16,766 nt of DNA, taken from GCA-2687025 sp964473525. GTDB taxonomy: Bacteria; Poribacteria; WGA-4E; GCA-2687025. The notes under the pieces are model-generated. The model had not been told where the DNA came from and ran no database searches. It saw only the letters and a program-made list of their open reading frames with translations. Within the stretch, counting starts at the first letter, position 1. Each line of letters starts with the position of its first letter. The position numbers were made by a program, and so were the translations under genes. The DNA lies in the NCBI GenBank assembly GCA_964473525.1, contig CAYYPK010000073.1, positions 1 through 16,766 of the forward strand, in the 5' to 3' direction. Below, in pieces: positions 1 to 5,009 of the stretch.

Positions 1-44
1 ATCTTCTCCCACTGAGCGTCACTCAATTCGTAACGTCCAACCAC
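1..44 (-). CDS. IS5-family transposase, N-terminus only (runs off the window)
   Basis: Read on the minus strand from a GTG at 44-42, the last bases of the window encode M-V-G-R-Y-E-L-S-D-A-Q-W-E-K and then leave the edge. R-Y-E-L-[ST]-D-x-Q-W-E is the characteristic opening (DUF4096) of IS5-family DDE transposases, so this is very probably the first ~14 residues of one. A GAGG ribosome site lies 7 bases before the GTG, within the tandem repeat at 45-64. The frame is open further upstream, but homology should begin near R-Y-E-L. The rest of the gene, including the DDE residues and the far inverted repeat, is outside the window, so completeness cannot be judged. Alternative: a solo domain or remnant of a transposase. 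Confidence 0.7.
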   Translation of the reverse strand, partial: MVGRYELSDAQWEK

Positions 45-64
45 CGTGATGCCTCGTGATGCCT
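45..64. repeat. Tandem 10-bp direct repeat (two exact copies)
   Basis: CGTGATGCCT occurs twice back to back, at 45-54 and 55-64, directly before the transposase start. It may belong to the left end of the insertion sequence or be a duplication made on insertion. No inverted-repeat partner is visible because the other end of the element is outside the window. Confidence 0.6.
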
Positions 65-81
65 CCTGTATCGCGGAGGCA
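60..81 (-). terminator. Hairpin after the HEPN gene, weak terminator candidate
   Basis: A perfect 7-bp inverted repeat (TGCCTCC at 60-66, GGAGGCA at 75-81) encloses an 8-base loop. It begins about 46 bases after the HEPN gene stop. There is no T-run after it on the minus strand, so it is not a textbook intrinsic terminator. It could also be part of the terminal structure of the adjoining insertion sequence. Confidence 0.25.
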
Positions 82-126
82 GTATCATAGCGCACAGAAC
101 GCCATCGAACCAAATGTCGAATCGCC

Positions 127-951
127 CTAGTAACGGGTAACATCGAACCCTTCGTCGAGGAGCGCTTGCATCCTGTGCTCGGTGGTGAGATCCAGGACGT
201 CGTACAGTAAGTCAGTAAACATCGCGCGCGCATACTCCAGCAGCCGAAGATCGACTGGCACCAGCTCTCCGTGGTGTACGATGCGCGAAGGCAGTCCCTG
301 CGAGCGTCCGGCTCCGAACGTCACGTTAGCCTCCCCGCGTGATGTGCCGTACGTCCTCGCAAGCCTGTCATTGAGCGCTGCCACGTTCGTTTCGGGCATG
401 GCGAGCGTTTCTATGGCGACCCAGTATTTCAGGAATGAGTCGATCGTATCGCCGGACAGCGCCGCCTCGACCCAGCGCAGAGCCAGACGAACACGGTTGG
501 CGGCATCGTCCGGGAGCGAGGCCTGCGCCCGCGCCGCTTGCGCCAACACGGGGCCGCGACTACCAGAAACATCTGGAGGAGGCACGTAGAGAGGGTTGCG
601 GCTTGCCGGACGCCTCACGGTTAGGCGGTCCCCGACCATGTCCAGCTCATGGTCGAAGAGGCGTTCGGCGACGACGTTCGGTGTGTTGACGACGGCTAAC
701 AATCCCGCAGTCGCGTCCAGGCTAGCCGTCGTGGCGGCCTCGTCGCCCGGCACGTTGTCTACCCTGTAGGGCGTGAGGACCATAAGATACGGCCCCTCCT
801 CCGCCTGGACCCTCCGCAGGCCGGGCTGCACGCGCAACTGGGTGGGGCGTTCGTCTGCGACGCTCACACGCGTGCTGGATGCATCGTAGTAATCGAGCGC
901 CCCGTAGAACAGGAACGCGCGCACGTTACCAATGCTGATCGTGGTGTTCAA
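127..951 (-). CDS. Apea-like HEPN domain protein (possibly 5'-frameshifted)
   Basis: The reading frame gives 274 aa from a TTG at 951. The C-terminal half has the layout of Apea-like HEPN domains: an A-L-R-W helix at 157-160, S-F-L-K-Y-W-V-A-I-E at 172-181, the S-R-I-V-H-H-G segment at 222-228, and a closing helix at 232-253. HEPN proteins are alpha-helical and many are RNases with an R-x4-6-H motif. Here the usual Arg of R-N-x-x-V-H aligns with Pro221, so nuclease activity is doubtful. The first ~150 residues are not recognised. The TTG start has no clear ribosome site. A 59-codon frame (926-1105) that overlaps the start by 26 bases looks like the missing N-terminal part in another frame. 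The true product may be about 325 aa, or this may be a pseudogene. An IS5-type transposase start lies 83 bases downstream of the stop. Role unknown; a defence or toxin-antitoxin role is only possible. Confidence 0.6.
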   Translation of the reverse strand: MNTTISIGNVRAFLFYGALDYYDASSTRVSVADERPTQLRVQPGLRRVQAEEGPYLMVLTPYRVDNVPGDEAATTASLDATAGLLAVVNTPNVVAERLFDHELDMVGDRLTVRRPASRNPLYVPPPDVSGSRGPVLAQAARAQASLPDDAANRVRLALRWVEAALSGDTIDSFLKYWVAIETLAMPETNVAALNDRLARTYGTSRGEANVTFGAGRSQGLPSRIVHHGELVPVDLRLLEYARAMFTDLLYDVLDLTTEHRMQALLDEGFDVTRY

Positions 952-1105
952 GCTGTCTATCGGCGGCGAGGCTGTCGGCCTTCGTGAGCCGTTCTACTCG
1001 GTAGCCCCGGACCCAGATGCTGCTTGTCTCCACGTCGTCGAACCACGTGTCGTCGGCGAGACTCGCCCACGAGTGGGCCAGCTGTTCGGGTCGCGCATCT
1101 GTCAT
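926..1105 (-). CDS. 59-aa frame, probable displaced N-terminus of the HEPN protein
   Basis: From ATG 1105 to TAA 926 the minus strand encodes 59 aa starting M-T-D-A-R-P-E-Q-L-A, with a well-formed, GC3-rich stretch up to A-A-D-R-Q-L (residues 47-52). After that, the last seven residues are out of step and the HEPN frame takes over by a +1 shift around 951. A TAG lies three codons upstream of the ATG. The ribosome site is weak (AGGA, 12 bases upstream). Two readings fit: this is the N-terminus of the HEPN protein, cut off by a single-base indel (real or a sequencing error); or it is a small gene translationally coupled to the HEPN gene by the overlap. I favour the first. Confidence 0.45.
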   Translation of the reverse strand: MTDARPEQLAHSWASLADDTWFDDVETSSIWVRGYRVERLTKADSLAADRQLEHHDQHW

Positions 1106-1138
1106 GGGCCGCTACCGTCCTGCCCTGGGTGGACTCCA

Positions 1139-1172
1139 GCCGCGCTGCATCGAGTCGCTATCGACGCGCGGC
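1139..1172. other. Hairpin between the tldE fragment and the HEPN gene
   Basis: Perfect 7-bp arms GCCGCGC (1139-1145) and GCGCGGC (1166-1172) enclose a 20-base loop containing a further TCGA/TCGA pairing. It lies 32 bases after the stop of the tldE fragment on the minus strand. No T-run follows on either strand. It could end transcription of the tldD operon in a factor-dependent way or be chance in GC-rich DNA. The rest of 1106-1203 shows nothing recognisable. Confidence 0.25.
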
Positions 1173-1203
1173 AGGCGACGTGTGCGCGATGGTGCTACGC
1201 GGC

Positions 1204-1407
1204 CTAGAACGACGTCCCGCTAGTGAACCGGAAGTCGCGCACCTTCAGCGCCGGAACCATCGCCGGCGACCCCACACGCGAAGCGGCGCTCATCGCCTCG
1301 ACGCTCTCCATGACGCGCAGCGGGCTCTCGTTGAAGCGCAGGTTCGTGACGCCGTGCTGTACCTGGCCGACCTCCACCCAGAGCAGGCCGTCCGCCAACG
1401 ACATCAC
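1204..1407 (-). pseudogene. Truncated second copy of the tldE 3' end
   Basis: The 67-codon frame ends in a near copy of the TldE C-terminus: from the residues D-G-L-L-W-V-E onward, 56 of 62 positions match the last 62 residues of the tldE at 2103-3392, up to the same final T-S-G-T-S-F and TAG. By eye about 88% of the bases match over 189, and most differences are silent, so both copies seem to have been under protein-level selection for some time. It lacks the rest of the TldE fold and is best read as the relic of a tldE paralogue or a partial tandem duplication. Its GTG start overlaps the stop of the secreted-protein gene as GTGA, so a 67-aa peptide could be made by re-initiation; there is no separate ribosome site. 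Confidence 0.8.
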
Positions 1408-2057
1408 GTCCGCGCCTTAATGTCGGCCCACGTCGCGGCGAGTTTGCCCTCAGGCGATACGGCGAACCCAGGCCCGCCGTCGGCGACGTCGTCGCCCTTG
1501 ACGTTGTAGTCGTCGAACTGCGGCAGCGAGCGTGCGGAGAAGACGCCTACGCGCCCGGACAGCGGGGCGCCGCCCTCGAACTCGAACAGCAACTCATCGT
1601 CAACGTACAGCTCGACGAGGGCGCCCTTCACCTCGGCGCGGAGGGCGTACCACTGCCGGAAGCCCACTTTGATCTGCTGCTCGACCAGCGTATTCCCAGC
1701 GATGCCCGCGGCAAACTTCGTCCACGCCACCGACAGACCTAGCCAGGCGTAGTTGTCGTCGTTTTGGTACCGGAAGACGATCCCAGTCCAATCGCCGCCG
1801 GCGAGGTTCTGCACGTTCGCCAGGCATCTGACGGTGTAGTCGCCCCAGGACTCGTCGCCCGTCAGACGAAGCGACCAGACGTCGGACTCCACCAACTCGC
1901 CGTTCAGCACTCCGTCCGACTCGACCCAGTCAGCCGGTTCACCTGCCTCTTCCCAGTCGACGGAGGCAGCATCCTCGAAGTCGTCCGACCAGGAGCCCGC
2001 CCACGCGGGGGTTGCGGCAAGAACGAGAGTCCACACCAACGCGTATCGCTGCCACAT
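1404..2057 (-). CDS. Secreted concanavalin/LamG-like beta-sandwich protein
   Basis: The 217-aa product begins with a clear Sec signal peptide (hydrophobic residues 6-17, likely cut after A-W-A at 20). The mature part is rich in aromatic and acidic residues and follows the pattern of the concanavalin-like / DUF1080 (3-keto-disaccharide hydrolase) fold: D-D-F at 25-27, W-G-D-Y-T-V at 71-76, G-I-V-F-R-Y-Q at 92-98, Y-A-W-L at 103-106, W-Y-A-L-R at 136-140, Y-V-D-D-E at 151-155, G-R-V-G-V at 168-172 and D-D-Y-N-V at 182-186. A carbohydrate-binding or sugar-hydrolase role is inferred. The tail (residues 199-214) ends K-L-A-A-T-W-A-D-I-K, similar to a tail I recall on exported proteins of Poribacteria. 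A GGAGG lies 8 bases before the ATG. It sits 45 bases after tldE and is flanked on both sides by tldE 3' ends, which suggests insertion by duplication or recombination. Confidence 0.75.
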   Translation of the reverse strand: MWQRYALVWTLVLAATPAWAGSWSDDFEDAASVDWEEAGEPADWVESDGVLNGELVESDVWSLRLTGDESWGDYTVRCLANVQNLAGGDWTGIVFRYQNDDNYAWLGLSVAWTKFAAGIAGNTLVEQQIKVGFRQWYALRAEVKGALVELYVDDELLFEFEGGAPLSGRVGVFSARSLPQFDDYNVKGDDVADGGPGFAVSPEGKLAATWADIKART

Positions 2058-2102
2058 CCGCCGTCCCTCCAGAAGTAGCGCCCACGTCGGTGTCGCTCCG
2101 GG

Positions 2103-3392
2103 CTAGAACGACGTGCCGCTCGTGAACCGGAAGTCGCGCACCTTCAGCGCAGGTACCATCGCGGGCGACCCCACGCGCGACGCGGCGCTCATCGCTTCGA
2201 CGTTCTCCATGACGCGCAACGGACTCTCGTTGAACCGCAGGTTCGTGATGCCGTGGCGCACCTCGCCATCCTCGACCCAGAACAGCCCATCTCGCGTCAT
2301 CCCCGTGAGTAGGAACGCCATGGGGTCTACGAAGCGAATGTACCAGAAGCGAGTGACGAGGATGCCGCGCTCGGTCGAGGCGATCAGGTCGTCCACGGAC
2401 CCCTCACCGCCGTCCATGACGAAGTTCACCGGCTGTGTCACCGCGTGGTCGTGCTTCGCCGCCCAGTAGCGTGAGTAACGCAGGTTCGCGAGCTCCCCAC
2501 GGTCGATCCACTTGACCTCCGGCGCGGGCAGGCCGGCCTCGATGGTCGCCGAAAGTCCAACGTCGGCGTGCGTCGGCACGGACGCGATGGTGATGTTGCC
2601 GCCCGCGACTCGCTCGCCTTCCTTCTCGCGCAGACACGTCCGTCCTTCGTGGGCCGCCTTCGCGTCCAGCACGCCGTAGAACGTGGAGAGTAGGTCGTAC
2701 GTCGCGTTGGGTTCGAGGATGACGGTGTATGCGCCGGGCTCGACGTCTCGTGGCGCTTGCCCGACGCGCGCCTTGTGGATCGCGGAATCCGCGGTCGCCA
2801 TGACGTCGACATCCGCGACGCTACGTGCGGCAGAAGTCGCCCACCCCGAGCTGTCGTCCGTCATCGCCGTGTTCGTGTATTGCGCCCACGTGGAATCCTC
2901 GGCGTGGTACAGGCCCGCGCTGTTGAGCACGGCTTCCGAGGACCACGACGCGCGGTACCTACCGGCGAGCGTGACGCCACCCTTGTCCGCTGCCCGGACG
3001 GCGCCGAGGATGGCGCTGGCGGCGTCGTCAGGCGTGAACGCCCGCGTCGCGTCGGAGCTGGCGGCAACCGTGGGGTACGCATCAGGCGCGGGCGGCGGAG
3101 GCACGTACTCGGGGTCGGGCGAGACAGACCTTGCCACGTCCTCCGCGCGCCGGACGACGGCGCGGATCCCCTCGTCGGACAGGTCGTTGTCCGATGCGTG
3201 TCCAACCTGCGCGCCGAAGGCTGCGGACACGGTGATGGACCGGTCTCGTCTGTCCACATTCTGCGTGATAGCGCTGTTGGCGATCCGCGTGACGAGCTCC
3301 TCCGACTCGTGCACGGCGACCGTCACGTGGTCGGCCGAGGCGTGGGACAGCGCGCGTTCCATGATGTCCCGTGTGTCTGTTGTCGACGCCAT
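2103..3392 (-). CDS. tldE: TldE/PmbA-family protein (non-catalytic partner of TldD)
   Basis: The 429-aa product has the length and order of the TldE (PmbA) family: an N-terminal PmbA/TldD domain with H-E-S-E-E-L-V-T-R (28-36) and a long C-terminal domain ending N-L-R-F-N-E-S-P-L-R and F-T-S-G-T-S-F. It has no HExxxH motif, as expected for TldE. In characterised bacteria TldD and TldE form a cytoplasmic heterodimeric metalloprotease that degrades unfolded peptides and matures peptide products such as microcin B17; TldE shapes the chamber and TldD holds the metal. The ATG has a GGGGGAG site 6 bases upstream. It lies 12 bases after tldD, so the pair is one operon. Its last ~62 codons are duplicated at 1204-1392. 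Confidence 0.92.
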   Translation of the reverse strand: MASTTDTRDIMERALSHASADHVTVAVHESEELVTRIANSAITQNVDRRDRSITVSAAFGAQVGHASDNDLSDEGIRAVVRRAEDVARSVSPDPEYVPPPPAPDAYPTVAASSDATRAFTPDDAASAILGAVRAADKGGVTLAGRYRASWSSEAVLNSAGLYHAEDSTWAQYTNTAMTDDSSGWATSAARSVADVDVMATADSAIHKARVGQAPRDVEPGAYTVILEPNATYDLLSTFYGVLDAKAAHEGRTCLREKEGERVAGGNITIASVPTHADVGLSATIEAGLPAPEVKWIDRGELANLRYSRYWAAKHDHAVTQPVNFVMDGGEGSVDDLIASTERGILVTRFWYIRFVDPMAFLLTGMTRDGLFWVEDGEVRHGITNLRFNESPLRVMENVEAMSAASRVGSPAMVPALKVRDFRFTSGTSF

Positions 3393-3404
3393 GTTGCTCT
3401 CCCC

Positions 3405-4847
3405 CTACTTCGCCGCGCCGACGGTGATGCCTCGGAACCGCGCGGGAGCCGCGCCATGGGTCATCTTTTGGACCTGCATCGGGTCGCCCTTGCCGCAGTT
3501 GACGACGCCGTTGGGTACCCAGAAGCGCTCGTCGCAGATGGCGTCACAGGCGTTCCAGAATGCCGGTGTAATGGACTGGTAGGTCACGTTCTTCAGCATC
3601 CCGGTGATCTTGCCGCCCTTCACCTCCCAGAACGCGTCGCCGCCGAACTGGAAGTTCTGGCGCATCTGGTCGATGCTGAAGCTGCCCATGCCCTCGATGT
3701 AGATGCCGTCGTCCGTCGACGCGATGAGCTCCTCCGGCGTGAGCGGCTCGTCGCCCGGCATCAGGCTGAGATTCGGAATGCGCACGATGGGGATGCTGCT
3801 CCAATGGTCGGCGCGGCAGCCGCCGACGCTACGGTCCAGCCCGATGGCGCCCGCCACCTCGCGACCCGTGGAGTAGCCCGTGAACAGGCCGTCCTTGATG
3901 ATGTGCCACTTGCCCGACGGAACGCCGTCGTCGTCGAAGCCCTCGCTGGCGAGACCGCCCGGCAGCGTGTTGTCGGCGACAAAGTTCACGTGCGGCGCGC
4001 CGTACTGTAGGTTTCCGAGCAGATCCGGCGTGGCGAAGCTGCGCCCCGCGAGGCTCTCCTCCATGCCTAGGGCGCGGTCAAGCTCCGTGGCGTGCCCGAC
4101 CGACTCGTGCATCGTGAGCGCCAGATTATGGGGGTCGAGGATCAGATCCTTCTCGCCTACCGGACACTGGCGCGCGGACAGATGCTCAAGCGCCTGCTGC
4201 GCCACCCGTTCGGTGTTGGCGAGCAGGTCGTCGGCGCTCACGTTCTCGTAGCCCAGCGTGCGTGGAGGAGGCACATAGCTGCGCGTCTTCACCTCGCCGT
4301 TCCCCACGGCGGTCGCCGTGTAGTCCGCGAGAGTAGTGAAGATGTCGCTCTCCATGACCGAGCCGTCCGTGTTCGCGTACAGCCGCTCGTCTCGTCGCAG
4401 CGACATCCGCGCGAACGCCTTCTTGATGTCCGCGTGCTGCTCGTGCAGCGCGGCGTTTACGGAGAGCAGCAGTTCCACCTTCTCCGACGTGGCCACGCTA
4501 AACGGATTGACCTCGCAGGGGCTCCTGAACGTGAGTTCCGCGGCAGGCTCGGCGGCCCATTCGACCGGCTTGGCCGTAACCTGAGCGCTCGCCTTCGCGA
4601 CGGCGACTGCCCTCTCCGCGACGCGCTGTACCTCGTCGCGCGTGAGTTGGGCGCTGGCGGCGAATCCCCACGCGCCGTTGGCCAGCACGCGCACGCCGAA
4701 CCCAGCGTCGGCGTCGTCCGACAGATGGGCAATGCGGGCGTCCTCGGCGAACACGCTCTGGCGCCGTCGGTGGATGATGCGAACGTCCGCGTACGTCGCG
4801 CCCTGGCTCCGCGCGGCGTCTATGGCGAGTTTCGCCAGATCATGCAT
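3405..4847 (-). CDS. tldD: TldD metalloprotease, catalytic subunit
   Basis: The 480-aa product carries the TldD signature H-E-S-V-G-H at 247-252 (HExxxH zinc site) within L-T-M-H-E-S-V-G-H-A-T-E-L-D, followed by the conserved G-x-M-E-E-S-L-A-G (261-268) and G-T/S-G-R-E region near 327-330. Cys451 in N-C-G-K-G-D is well placed to be the third metal ligand, as in E. coli TldD. The N-terminal PmbA/TldD_1 domain (about 15-80) is complete, so the enzyme looks active. It acts with TldE on unfolded or post-translationally modified peptides in the cytoplasm. No peptide-natural-product genes are seen nearby, so a general peptidase role is more likely. ATG 4847 has an AAGGGGG site 6 bases upstream. It heads the minus-strand operon tldD-tldE, perhaps extending to the secreted protein, with a promoter candidate at 4872-4900. 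Confidence 0.95.
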   Translation of the reverse strand: MHDLAKLAIDAARSQGATYADVRIIHRRRQSVFAEDARIAHLSDDADAGFGVRVLANGAWGFAASAQLTRDEVQRVAERAVAVAKASAQVTAKPVEWAAEPAAELTFRSPCEVNPFSVATSEKVELLLSVNAALHEQHADIKKAFARMSLRRDERLYANTDGSVMESDIFTTLADYTATAVGNGEVKTRSYVPPPRTLGYENVSADDLLANTERVAQQALEHLSARQCPVGEKDLILDPHNLALTMHESVGHATELDRALGMEESLAGRSFATPDLLGNLQYGAPHVNFVADNTLPGGLASEGFDDDGVPSGKWHIIKDGLFTGYSTGREVAGAIGLDRSVGGCRADHWSSIPIVRIPNLSLMPGDEPLTPEELIASTDDGIYIEGMGSFSIDQMRQNFQFGGDAFWEVKGGKITGMLKNVTYQSITPAFWNACDAICDERFWVPNGVVNCGKGDPMQVQKMTHGAAPARFRGITVGAAK

Positions 4848-4871
4848 GACCGTCCCCCTTCGCGTGGCGTG

Positions 4872-4900
4872 ATTCTACTCGCGGCGTGGCGAGTGAGCAA
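4872..4900 (-). promoter_or_regulatory. Sigma70-type promoter candidate for tldD
   Basis: On the minus strand TTGCTC (4895-4900) and TAGAAT (4872-4877, one mismatch to TATAAT) are separated by exactly 17 bases. The predicted start falls about 18 bases before the tldD ATG, leaving room for the AAGGGGG ribosome site. The intergenic stretch 4848-5009 is shared with the divergent plus-strand gene. Confidence 0.45.
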
Positions 4901-4941
4901 ACAGCGTCGCCCGGTCACGCGGGCAGTGTCCCAGGCGCCGG

Positions 4942-4970
4942 TTGCCGCTCCATGGTCTTCCTGCCACAAT
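4942..4970 (+). promoter_or_regulatory. Promoter candidate for the cyclase-like/STAND gene
   Basis: TTGCCG (4942-4947) and CACAAT (4965-4970) are spaced by 17 bases, with a predicted start near 4977, about 33 bases before the GTG at 5010. Matches to consensus are modest (roughly 3/6 and 4/6). Confidence 0.3.
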
Positions 4971-4995
4971 CGGCCGGTCGCATCGTGTCGCGCGT

Positions 4996-5000
4996 GGAGG
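4996..5000 (+). promoter_or_regulatory. Ribosome binding site fixing the GTG start at 5010
   Basis: GGAGG ends 9 bases before the GTG at 5010. It decides the start: the same frame is open far upstream (to 4092), but that stretch is antisense to tldD and has no recognisable protein features. Confidence 0.65.
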
Positions 5001-5009
5001 CGTTATCTC

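Noticed and set aside
932..1509. Overlapping plus-strand frames of 68-161 aa
   Set aside because: They are antisense to the HEPN N-terminal frame and the tldE fragment, with no ribosome sites or recognisable domains.
2757..4010. Long plus-strand open frame (417 aa)
   Set aside because: It is antisense to tldD and tldE and its composition (Arg, His, Val, Asp) is typical of a high-GC shadow frame.
3405..4847. TldD/TldE as part of a peptide-antibiotic (microcin-like) cluster
   Set aside because: No precursor peptide, cyclodehydratase or exporter was seen nearby; the pair occurs widely outside such clusters.
4092..5009. Upstream extension of the STAND protein to 1278 aa
   Set aside because: It is antisense to the well-supported tldD, has Arg/His-rich sequence without domains, and the GTG at 5010 has a GGAGG site at the right distance.
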